NCBI GenBank assembly: GCA_025449115.1
Contig: JAHLKC010000254.1
Coordinates: 1-28,279 of the forward strand
Origin: Chytridium lagenaria
Lineage: Eukaryota > Chytridiomycota > Chytridiomycetes > Chytridiales > Chytridiaceae
DNA length: 28,279 bases
Direction of reading: 5' to 3'
In this document: positions 11,301 through 21,276 of the stretch, piece by piece
Layout: the number at the start of each line of letters is the position of its first letter
Position numbering within the stretch: position 1 is the stretch's first letter
The notes under the pieces: generated by a model
The model's input: the letters and a program-made list of their open reading frames with translations, nothing else
Told to the model about the DNA's origin: nothing
Database searches by the model: none
Program-made: the position numbers and the translations under genes

Positions 11301-12957
11301 CTTCTTTCGTTTTTTTCTTTTCCCTTTTTTCTTTTCTCCTTTTTAGCCAAGGTCACGAGGTCGAATGCTATTTTGATTGTGAAGAGATGGGTTGCTCCTG
11401 ATCATCCGATTTTGGGGGCTCCGGTGGAGGAGGTTGCGATGGGGAGTTTGAAAAAGCTTTTGGAGCCGCCGGTTCTTGGTGAAAAGACGGAGAGGTTAAA
11501 GATGAAATAGGGTGGGTACTCTTCTTTCCGCGAAGTATGGATTGACGGCTCTTTATTTTTAGGGATGTGAAGCAAGAAGAGAAGAAGGAAGATGGACCAA
11601 AAAAGTGGGAGGAAGCGGAGGCGATTAGACATTTTGAGTTGTTCTTTGCGTTGTGTAGTAAGAAACATGAGTTGTTGAAAGAGTAAGCTTTTTTCTTTTT
11701 TCCTATTTTTGTTTCTTCAACTCACTCTTTTACTCATTTTATAGAATCTTCCAATTATACGCCTCCTTCCATCAGAGGTCGCCGGTTACATCCTCACCCA
11801 CATTGAACCTCTCATTCGTTCATGGCATCATCAGCAACGGATAAACTTCTCTCCATCCTTTCCTCATTCCCCAAGGTTCTGAACCCCTCGCCCTCCGCAT
11901 CGTCACCGTTCTCTGTGATGCCAGCAAAAAATCCGGTCCGATTGATCGCACCCTTGTAGCCGCTATTTTGTCCTTGTATGAAGACCGTAACTTTCCGCGA
12001 ATTCGTCTTGCCGATTTTAGAGACGTTGGATAAGGTGAATATTTTTTTGCTATATGGGGAGGGATCTTCGTTTTTATTTTTTTTGTTTTAGGCTAATTAT
12101 TTATTCTTTTTTGCGTAGAATGCATTCTTGAAGAGTTTGCCCAAATTGTGATGCTTTTGGATGGCAACGAGGAACAGGCAAAGGTGGCTGAGGAGGCGGT
12201 TATTAAGGTTATTACGCCGGTGACAGGGACCGGGGTTGTGGCGGAGATGAGGACGCCGCCTGTGAGTCCAGCCGAGTTTATGGTGACGGTGCATAATCTT
12301 GAGGAGAGTGTTGGGGTGATGAAATGTTTGAATGGTGAGTCTATTTCTTGGATTTTCAGAATCTCAAAGACGTTTGTGCTAGGCGTGCGTATGTGCTTTA
12401 AATATCCGGAAATATTTAAACAGGAGATTCTCGGAATGGTAATTCAGAGGCTTATTGATCAGCCTAAAACGCCGATTCTTTTCATGAAAACTGTTCTTGA
12501 GAGTGTCAAGCATTACCCGTTATTGACTGGGTTCAGTATCACTGTTTTAACGCGTTTGGCTGGAAAGAAGGTGTGGACTAACAAGAATCTCTGGGAAGGG
12601 TTTATTCGATGTTGTGTGGTGAGAACCTACACAAACATGTAGATTTGTACTTACAACCTAAATCTAGCTTACCGCCCCAGACTCTTCGCAATGCTTGTCG
12701 GCCTCCCGCAGAAACAAATTGAAGATATTCTCGCAAAAAGCCCTCCGCTCAAACCAAAGCTGTTTGAGTACATCAACACGCTCCCACCTCAACGGTCAGC
12801 GCGCTTAAAGAACATTATTAAACTTGTCGCGCCCCCAGCACCGCCTCCACCACCACCTGGTGATTGGGACAGGGAACGTGGAAGGGATTATCGGTATGAT
12901 CAGGGAGGGCCTAGTGTTGATGAGAGGGGAAGAAGACGTGTGGTCGAAGGGCATTAA
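8392..12957 (+). CDS. PTA1: Symplekin/Pta1, scaffold subunit of the pre-mRNA cleavage and polyadenylation factor (multi-exon, frame-disrupted)
   Basis: Nuclear HEAT-repeat scaffold of the mRNA 3'-end processing complex. The start at 8392 (AAAATGTC) opens MSQTSDSDLQTESTKLL. Recognisable symplekin blocks follow in order: AILHHITDLVRTRPAVSRAI, GVRSNVLKFVQMLIL, ELAILWLYEEYRLSLE, GYCEDAERMSLGLTTLRDL, VTRSNAILIVKRW, LDGNEEQAKVAEEAVIKV, GMVIQRLIDQPKTPILFMKT and the C-terminal VWTNKNLWEGFIRCC, ending in a short Pro/Arg/Asp tail. Exons inferred: 8392-8652, 8696-8812, about 9200-9359, 9416-9549, 9640-9826, 9877-10152, 10222-10842, 10907-11258, 11347-11511, 11563-11682, 11745-12034, 12119-12334, 12383-12618, 12668-12957. 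About a dozen one-base frame changes lie inside exons, mostly as if a base were missing (for example near 8465, 8745, 9735, 10240, 10520, 11060, 11495, 12150). The segment 8813-9200 is unresolved. Confidence 0.9.
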
Positions 12958-13097
12958 TTAATACATATATTTTCTGGGATGACGTCGTTGAATCATTTAA
13001 AGACAAAAACGCCAATCAGGAGACAACTCTCGTCCAGAATCTCTTCTTCCCTCAGCTACCCCCTGAAGGGCTATAGCCACAAAACAAAAATATATCA

Positions 13098-14687
13098 ATG
13101 TCAACGCAGTCTTCCACATCGACCTCATGGGTATGCATTTTTAGAAAGCCATACCTAATGTTTTTAGGCGTCCACCATCCGTTTGTTCATGTGGATCCCC
13201 ACCCGCAAAGTCCTTGAAGCAGGCATCACCTTTCTCACCCGCACCCTCTCATCCGACAAAACCCAACGATCCGCACTTGGAATCATCGTCTTCACATGCC
13301 TTCTCCTCGGACTCCTCTCCATCTCATCACTGACCTATGGCCTCTTTTATTGGCTTACATTCCAAGAGTCGCGCATCTTGTGCCAGTGTACCTGCAATAT
13401 CCGTCATTGTTGCCGCCTGAGCCGAATTATGCGGGGATGGAGGCATTGAACATTCCATATGGGGTTGCGGGGTTGATGCAGAAGGTTGAGGCCAATGTAA
13501 GTGGAGGAGCGTGCTGTGTGAGGACTAATGGTTTGTTTTTTTTTGGTTTTAGTCGGGGTTGAAGGTGGATCAGCATTACAATTTGGGGTTGCAGCTTTGG
13601 GTGCCAAGCTCTACCCAGAACTTTGATTTAGGTAAGTTGGGGACGTGAATGTTGCTCTAAAGTAGGATTAGGTAACTTTATGATATCCATGGAACTGCAA
13701 TCTGCCGCGAATAAGACATTGAGTGTATCAAACAGCCGGTAAGTTTTACTTTTACCATCACATCATGCTAAAATCAACCAAGGTTATCTTAAAATACAAG
13801 TCCCCACTTTTACGCACAATGTCAACTGTTTACACAGCTGTACCCCTTCTTTTCGGTACAACAACAGAATCCCAAATCCTTAACGTCCCTCTCATAGAGG
13901 ACTATGCGGAAACCAAAGACTTCCCCGCCCACCACGCCATCATCCGCATCTCAACCGCTAAGCTCCAAGTCTACCACACCTACATCACCGTTGAGGCTCA
14001 TTTCCAAGGTCTCCGCTATTTTATGTACCATTGGAGCGCACAACTGCCTCTGTTTTCATCTCCTTCTTCATGTTCTGGTACTCCATGGTCGGACTTGTGC
14101 TGTGGAGAATGTTTGTGTCGTGGTTCCAGAATGCGGGAGTTGCAAACGTTGGGAAGGAGGCACCGACGGAGCTGTGGAAGAAACGGGCGGAGGAGGAAGT
14201 GGAACCGACGGATTTGCATGTGGGGCAGGAGCTTTTTCAGGAGAATTACGCGGCGGAGGCCACGACTTCGAGTGATGAGGATGACGAGCCGCGTGAGTAC
14301 GATGACAGGAGGTATCCTTACGCTTCACTTCAAACCAATGAAGGCAACGGTACAGAAGACGTGCATGTTTTTAATCCCAAGAAAGTTCTTGGGAACCCTG
14401 TCGAACCTATTTTGATCCCAGGTGGCGCGTCTTCTATGCTCTCGCCAACCTCTCCGCAATTGTTATCATCCGACCCATTCATCATGACGGGCCCAGCCTC
14501 GCCTACAGTGTTGACGTCTTCCCCGAATAGATCCACGGTGCCAGCTATGTACAGGCAGCCGTCGAATCCGGTGCATCTACCGGGAACGGTGGGGTCTCCC
14601 GCGTTAACGGCACTAAAATGGAGGGAGAAGTGGTTAGGGATGTGTTTGATGAAGATAGGGGATTTAAAGCGCAGAACGCGTGAATAA
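13098..14687 (+). CDS. SEI1: Seipin, ER lipid-droplet biogenesis protein (frame-disrupted)
   Basis: Two-pass ER membrane protein that organises lipid-droplet formation. Exon 1 (13098-13130) encodes MSTQSSTSTSW; exons 13168-13496, 13553-13631, 13672-13738 and 13783-14687 follow, with clear GTAAG donors and TAG/AAG acceptors. First membrane segment: SALGIIVFTCLLLGLLSISS. The lumenal domain includes LPPEPNYAGMEALNIPYG, LQLWVPSSTQNFDLGNFMIS and SPLLRTMSTVYTAVPLLFG. The second membrane segment is ASVFISFFMFWYSMVGLVLW, followed by an acidic Ser/Pro-rich cytosolic tail to the stop at 14685-14687. One base appears missing near 13345, at the 13738/13783 junction and near 14030. The symplekin gene ends 140 bp upstream on the same strand. 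Family assignment is firm from topology and lumenal motifs; the tail is lineage-specific. Confidence 0.88.
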
Positions 14688-14697
14688 ATAAATAATG
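14683..14697 (+). terminator. Possible polyadenylation signal at the seipin stop
   Basis: AATAAATAAATAATG overlaps the seipin stop codon. It resembles an AATAAA hexamer, but fungal signals are loose and no cleavage site can be placed. Confidence 0.3.
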
Positions 14698-14816
14698 GTG
14701 GTCGTTTTGTACAAGAACAAAGCTTGAGCATCTGTACAACTATTTTTAAATGTCTTTGATATCGGCTTTGATGATGACAACTCGGCCCCTCAAGGCGATG
14801 CTCTCACTCCAAGTCA

Positions 14817-15752
14817 ATGTTCTTGCATAGAGTTCTCAAAGCTAACTGCCTACGTTTATTAAGGAGAAGAAGAGGCGAGACGATTTTATTCTCAAAACTG
14901 GCCGCTTTTGCTGACTACTTGGAGTCGGTGTTAAGTTCGGACAAGAGCAAGGCACAGCCCATGCCCTTAACGAACGAAGAAGTTTATGGGTAAAAGTCTA
15001 CAGTTTTCAGCTTTTACTTTAACACAATGTTAGAATTACTTTTGAGATATGTATGAAGCTGAAGATGGCGTCTCATCTTGAACGGGACATCGGAACCACC
15101 ATAAACTATCTGATTCGAAAACAAGCCAATGTATTATTTCAAATTCATGAATCGTCAGAGTGGTTACGCGCAGTTTATGAATTTCGTTATCCAAGACCGC
15201 TCATCCGCCATTACAATTCGGAACGTGTTTGCTTACTTTGATGGAGTGCGTCAAAGAGCGGACACGGACCTCGAGCAGGATATTTTGGAAGCCATATATA
15301 ACCACCTCGTTTTTCCATTTGAAAGGCAGCTTTTTCAAGTATTGGGTAGTCTCACTGTATCGACATTGCCTGAAGACCATAGACCTTTAGTTCACTTTTT
15401 CGATAATCTGTTTGATATCAACTCAGGTGAACCCTCTCGTATATAAGCCATGTTTACAAAAGCTTTAGACTGCATTGCCTACAACCCGGACATCTTTTTC
15501 ACCTGCTTCCAAATACTCCCGCCCCAATATTCTCGACCTTCGAGCCAAAAACGGCCGTGTCTGGGTAAATTATTGATGGACAACGCAAGACACGATTTTT
15601 GGATTAACGGGTATGATGAGGAAGGAAAGAAAGATTCAAAGAGGAGTTTGGAGGAGGACATGGACGATGCGATGGATGAAGGGGAGGAGGAATTTGTGCC
15701 GAAAAATGGTGCCAAGCGTACAGCACTTGATACCGTCGAATTGCGTAACTGA
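14817..15752 (+). CDS. Unrecognised, probably helical-repeat protein (possibly incomplete at the 5' end)
   Basis: Exons 14817-14989, 15034-15426 and 15463-15752 join in compatible phases (GG|A and G|CT). Exon 1 includes FSKLAAFADYLESVLSSDKS, exon 2 ITFEICMKLKMASHLERDIG, then after one extra base near 15130 NRQSGYAQFMNFVIQDRSSA and DLEQDILEAIYNHLVFPFER. Exon 3 has ALDCIAYNPDIFFTCFQILP and an acidic, Lys-rich tail (DMDDAMDEGEEEFVP) to the stop at 15750-15752. The helix-rich Leu/Phe pattern resembles HEAT/armadillo proteins, and the tail looks disordered and possibly nuclear. I do not recognise the family. Near 15530 an alternative frame (ILDLRAKNGRVWV) also looks coding, so another indel is likely. 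The start may lie upstream: an alternative frame beginning near 14752 is open. Confidence 0.6.
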
Positions 15753-16609
15753 ATCGCTGAATATAATTGCATGCTTATACCCTCGCATATAACTGCATTC
15801 AAGATTTGGAAGCCGCACACTTATCTGCTTCACAAGCATTCATGGCAAACAACTGATAATCGACCAAACAGCCATTGTTTCCAGACTTAACGACTCTAGC
15901 CAATGTTATTCAAGTTACTGACCTTCTTAAAAACGGATTCAGAATTTTGAATGTCAGACGGTGACGCTCTTCATCATAATTGGCATTTATTTCTTTGTAC
16001 ATACCGTTGAGGATGCAAGTCTAACAGAGAAGTATGAAGTCTACTTGTTGTACGGGGGTTTGTAAATGCTTTTCCGTAGTTTCGCAGTACTTCCGTGCAT
16101 CGATGGACACTTGACGGATTAGTACCCTTCTTTCCTTCGCTACCGGAAACCCTTCCCCCAACCTCCGCGCGTTTTTCACCGTGCTTTATATAGCAAACCA
16201 TAGCAGTGTTCTATTTAAAATGAAGGATTTGAAGATAACCTGTACCTGAAGTAACGTCAACACTATTCCGCTCGCGTCCTTTTTCGTATTTTTATACATT
16301 TCGTTTCAGACTTTACGAAGGTCAAGACTCTTTATTTAAAATTTTCATAGAGATAAAAATGCGGAAATATTTAAACTGTGAATACGGTATTCAATCTGAT
16401 CAGGATTCAAGTTGAATTATTCAAATGGGGTTTTCGACAAAAAAGTCACCTTTTTAATTAGAAAACTTAAAATCACCATTTCTATGTTCCAAATAGATCC
16501 AAAAGAATGAGAGTCTTTATTAACAAAACCCAACTTGAGAATGATTCCAACATCGCCTATTTAAGATACCAACACAACGACAGCACACACAACTACACAC
16601 AAGAAACAC
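15753..16609. other. Convergent intergenic region
   Basis: About 860 nt between the 3' end of the unrecognised plus-strand gene and the 3' end of galactokinase on the minus strand. AT-rich from about 16250. I see no gene, RNA or repeat in it. Confidence 0.6.
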
Positions 16610-18488
16610 TTAAAGAGCGAGTCCCTTGAGCACAGCAGCACCGGAGGAAGCCCTGGATGCAAAGATCCAGTCAGAGATACGTTCAGCGGCGTTAGGGTCC
16701 TCCTTCAACCCCGGAATACGTTTGTAGTAGTACTGCTCGGTAACCTTTTGGATAAAGGTACCCACAGTAGGCTCGGCAACGAGAGAGACGGTGCAACCTC
16801 CCCACCCAGCTCCGGTAAGCCTGGATCCAAAGGCACCGGCAGACCTTATTTAAGTGCAGAAAAATATGTCGTTTGTGGTTAGATGAGAAAAGCAAAGTAA
16901 AAGGAACTAAGAAAATCATTTTTACCTGCAAATGGAGGTGAGCTCGTCAATTTCAGCACAACTGCAGTTAAAGTCATCACGGCAACTGGTTTGCGACGCG
17001 TTCATTAGCTCACCGAGGTCCTGTACAAAGCAAAACATACGTGTCATTAAATTCGTTACGTTATAATATCCCATACCTTCAGGAGATCACCCGAGTAAGG
17101 AGGTAACATTTTGCAAACGTCACGGAACTGGAAGACACGCTTAGCCTCTGAGAAAACGTGTCTAGCCCTCTTCTTGAGCTCAAACCCGTCACACTTGATA
17201 ACGATGGACCCAACATACTTCTTCTCGAGCTCCTCAACAGAAATGCCGAGACCATGAGCAGCTTCTTCACGAGTGTATTTTCCGTCCTTAAACGCCGCAT
17301 CCACAGATCCCTCGAGAAGAGAGAGAACTTCAGCCTCCTTACCCTCACCACCTCCAAACTTGCCATCAGCGATCTCACGAGCAATCCACTTGTCCTGGAC
17401 TTCGCGAAGAGTGGCGGAATGATCCACGCCGACGTGTTTGGAAAGGAGAGCGGCGGCGAGACGGGTCTCGACAACACGGAGGTTGTAGTTGGTGGGAGCT
17501 GTGGTGTGCTTGTCGGCGGTAACGAGGGTATTGGCGATGACAAATACTAGGCCGGGGTTAGAGGGAGGGAAGCGGATGGGTTCGACAGCGAGCTTGGGGA
17601 CAAAGTGGATGAGGAGGGCGGAGCCAGTGTTGCCCATGATCGAGATAGACTGGTCCATACTGATAGAGCAAATATGAGTATGCAGTCAACACAGGCTTAA
17701 TAGGCATATTTGGGACTCACCCGCCAGACTGGACACCGCAGTAGCGTTCTGACCTGATAGCGGTCTGAGCAAGCTCACCCTTGGTGATCACTTTCCCAGA
17801 CGCCGTAAGAGTGGCCAAAGCCGAAGCGCAGACAAAAGCAGAGCTGCTGGAGACACCAGCGCCAGCAGGAACGTTACCGTCGATCACGATGTTGAGGGAC
17901 TTGCCAGAGGCCAAGGAGGCCTCAAAGGCTCCCTTGTATCCGCACTTAAAATAGTTGGACCATTCATGCAGGGATGCATCAATGTCCACAAAGTTCTTAC
18001 TGTCATGAGTGAAGGTGTTGTCGGGGTACTTAGTGCCGTTGATGTTGCTGACGGTCACGCGGGCGGGATCCGTCTGGTCCTTGGATTCGGCAACAGCAAT
18101 GATAACATCCCTTGCAATGGCCATGGGGAGAACGCTAAATCCGCAGTAATCGATGTGCTCTCCTAAAAATCGCGAGTAGTTGGTTAGTTGGGATAGGATG
18201 CAAGCAGGCGAAGCAAAACCATACCGATGATGTTAACACGACCGGGAGACCTTGCATAGAACTGAGGCTCCTGTCCAAACTTCTCTGTGAACTTTGCGCG
18301 GACAGCCTCATAACGAGCTCTGAAATCATAAAAGTTCGGTACATCAATATGGAGGACAGATGTATATAAAGAGATTCAACGATAACTAGCCCTGCATCGA
18401 TTAAAAAAGCTTACCGTGCCGCCGGCAGAGTTTCTGCAGCATAGATGTCCTCAAGACGAGAGTAGGTAGGAGGGATTTCTTCGCTCAT
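16610..18488 (-). CDS. GAL1: Galactokinase
   Basis: Cytosolic GHMP-family kinase that phosphorylates galactose to galactose-1-phosphate, the first Leloir step. Six exons: 18415-18488, 18225-18319, 17721-18162, 17077-17659, 16926-17020 and 16610-16844. All junctions are GT-AG and in phase, giving 507 aa, close to the yeast and fission-yeast enzymes. Galactose and ATP motifs are intact: [17 protein letters not shown] (from residue 49), [17 protein letters not shown] (154-170) and [17 protein letters not shown] (436-452). The catalytic Asp is in CGVQSGGMDQ (D206). No frame error was found across all six exons, unlike the neighbours. No epimerase, uridylyltransferase or sugar transporter lies nearby, and no CGG-N11-CCG site was seen in the 300 bp upstream. 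A pure Gal3-like sensor is unlikely, since the GLSSSA-type loop is complete as VSSSSA. Confidence 0.97.
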
Positions 18489-18805
18489 TGCTTGATAGCT
18501 GGGATGGTTTCCTGAGATGAGTACGTAGAGGTCAAGGACAAAAAGGGGATGGCAATGCTCGAGTATGGGAGAAAGTCAAGGTTGTAGGTTTTAAAAAACG
18601 TGACCAAAAAAAAAAGTTTCAAAAGCCCGTCCGGTTCGGAATTTGTCGAGGAACGGGTCTGAGCATGTAACGAGATCTGCCAGATAACATCAAAAATAAC
18701 CCCTAATCTATTACTCCAATTACAATAACTACGATGCAGCTTCAATGCTTAGAGTTCGACGCGGGACTCGCGCCGTCAATCATCGCATAGCTTGGTCTAA
18801 CCCAT
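18489..18805. other. Promoter region of galactokinase / 3' flank of the PPR gene
   Basis: About 320 nt between the galactokinase start and the PPR stop, both on the minus strand. It contains an A10 run near 18605. No gene or recognised regulator site was seen. Confidence 0.5.
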
Positions 18806-21073
18806 TCAGCAATCTTTCGTCCTTTCATGGTAAAACATATGACTCTCATCTTTCTTTCTCCTACTACGCAAATGACCAAGTATGGATATTCTCGCTCTGC
18901 TCCCCCGCCAATCTTTATCTTTCAGAACACTTTTAATCCTGCCCAAAGCTTCAAAGCACTCAGGCTCCACAAACTCAGCGTCCACCGCCTGAAGAGCCGC
19001 CAAAGTCTCTCCCAGCCGATCCATGGCAATTGACGCGCCTCTTGCGAATTTATCCCCCTTCCGTACCAGCCGCATCACCATGACTTCAAGCATGACAGCA
19101 GTGACCCCGAAGCGCCTCCATTATCGATTTCCCGCCCATTATTCTCTCCCCAGTGCAGCTATATACTCCTTCAACCCTTCATCCATCGTTTTACCGCAAC
19201 CAGAGGGCTTCGCTTGAGTCTTACCACCACGCCGCAAAATGTAAGCCAATTTACGTTCAGTAACAGGGTAGCCATGTCGAAGTAGATATTGCATCTCCTT
19301 CGTCATCACGTCAGCCATTTTGCGTAGACTTGCGAGATCGTCATATCCGACGTCGAAGATTTTTCCCCATGCACGAGTTTTCGGCATGCATACAAGTACA
19401 TGTGCAAACACCGATTAAACGTGTATCCAGCGGGGCAAGTGGAGTGATTGAAGGCAAGAAGACCAAGAGGGCTTGAACGCGCCCACTTATAGACTTCCAC
19501 CACCTCCTTGAAAGCACCACATGACCTTAAACCACGCATGATAGATAAAATGGCCTTTCCATCTACTTGAACATGATCTTGGAACTCCATGGCAACAGAT
19601 AACACCTTCAAAAATTCCTCTACTGTTCCCTTTTTCTACTTGAAGGTGCCTTATCATCTGGGAATAAAGGGCAGAGCTTAACGGAAAGCTACGTCCCCTT
19701 TCACAACCCAAACTTTCCTTGTCACCCTCCTTCATCTTGCTAATTAACAATCTCGCATCGTCAACGGCAAGCGTGAAGGCAGTTTTGATTTGATCTCTCA
19801 AACCCATTTGCGAAAAACTGCTGTACCCAAATGCGAATAGGTATAGCCATCCGGTTTTAATTTCCCGTTTCTGCATCTCCTCCATCACCTTCTTTAAATA
19901 CCCCATCCTCTTCCGCCGTTTCTCATTCGGTACTGCCTGCAGCAACAAATTAAGAGCGCGTAAGACACCAGAGTCATGCTCCCCATCATCTTTGACCATA
20001 TTTTCCCTTTTCACAATCTCATCGTAAATCTGCATGGCCGGGGTTATTTGTTGACCCTAACGTAGGCTAACATGAGAGCGTGTAGAGCTTTCACGTCTAT
20101 ACTGTGTCCCCGTCGTGAGATTTCTTGGAACCAGTGTAATGCGAAATCGGGTATATCTGCCTTCGCGCTGGCTTCTACGATGGTGGTATAGGCGTGAAGG
20201 TCGAGCTGAATGTCTTTCAGTTCCATGAATTTGACTAAAGCTGCGGCAGACTTGTAATCTCCTCTATCGGAATGTGCAGAAAGAACCTTGGTTCCCAGGT
20301 TTAAAGCGTGTTGATGGTGCAAGGAGCGGCAGAATCTGATGTCTTGGGGTTTGCGTCCGACTGGACTCCTTCAGTTGAAGCAGGCATTTTAATGCGGGTC
20401 ACCATTTCCTTGTAAATAGACTCCGCAAGCATTCTATCAGCAATGGGAGGCGATAGGCACCTCTGGATCAGGATGCCATAGGTGTCCAGACCCAGTTCTC
20501 CCGAAACCTTTTTAATATCTTTCAACACCGAAGCCGCATCACCAAGCTTCCCCGCCATAAGATGCGAATTCAGCATCTGAGTATACACCTCGTCTCCGCC
20601 GACATGCCCTTAGCTTTCAACGCTGCCATGAGATCCCGTGCGTATTCGACTTTCCTCCGAGCCATGCAATCCAGAATGAGCTGGGAAACACACTTTGTGA
20701 CTCCGTCCATCTTCTTTGGTGAGTTCGTCTTGATGATATGTTCAGCGAGGTTCTTAGCCATACGGAATTTTCCTGACTGGGAAAGGGCGCTGATGACGGT
20801 GCATGCCTGACCGGCTGGAACGGGCTTCCCTCTCTCCATCTGGACCAGATAATCCACCAGCCCATGGAGGGCGAGCCCTTTCTTTATCTGACTCCTCGAT
20901 GCCATTGATTGCCCATGGGTTTCCTTTGACTCCATTAGGAAGGGTGCACTTGAATGCACTTACCGTTGAAGGATATACAGCGATGAAGCTTCAATGGAAA
21001 TATTTCTCAGTCTTTTTCTTTTTTGACTTAAAACAATCTTGGAACTCGGCCGTAATGGCATATCTGCGCCCAT
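18806..21073 (-). CDS. Pentatricopeptide repeat (PPR) protein, probably mitochondrial (frame-disrupted)
   Basis: PPR proteins bind organelle RNA. The inferred start at 21073 opens a basic, Ser-rich leader (MGADMPLRPSSKIVLSQKRK) that could be a mitochondrial presequence. A GTAAGT intron (20895-20963) joins phase 2 to GSQIKKGLALHGLVDYL. Helical repeats follow, for example ACTVISALSQSGKFRMAKNL, YTQMLNSHLMAGKLGDAASV and LHAYTTIVEASAKADIPDFA; later parts (SALYSQMIRHLQVEKG, MADVMTKEMQYLLRHGYP) keep the same pattern. The frame jumps near 20585, 20325, 20040, 19400 (base missing), 19630 (A5 run, base extra), and at least once near 19110-19140. The end at 18806 follows a Lys/Arg-rich stretch and is less certain. 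Target RNA cannot be inferred. The class is clear from the TYxxLIxxC-like helices; the exact ortholog is not. Confidence 0.8.
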
Positions 21074-21276
21074 ATCTCAATATACACGAATTAAAAAAGG
21101 ACTGATCAGCAAAGATGCTGAAACATAACAATTAACAAGAACTGGAGGGGAGAGCATAAAGTAAGAGAAAGAACAATAAAATAAAATACAAGAGCTATTC
21201 GTTTGGTTGTTTTCTAGAGAAACCAAATACGAAAATTGATTCTTCATCAAAAACCACGCCAAAATCCACCCTAGCC

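Noticed and set aside
1116..12957. Programmed ribosomal frameshifting as the explanation of the frame breaks
   Set aside because: The breaks lack a common slippery heptamer, run in both directions and are too many per gene.
12405..16375. Shared 15-mer CGGAAATATTTAAAC near 12408 and 16360
   Set aside because: One AT-rich 15-mer repeated once in 28 kb is within chance expectation.
16610..18805. Gal4-type CGG-N11-CCG site before galactokinase
   Set aside because: No such spacing was found by eye in the upstream 300 bp.
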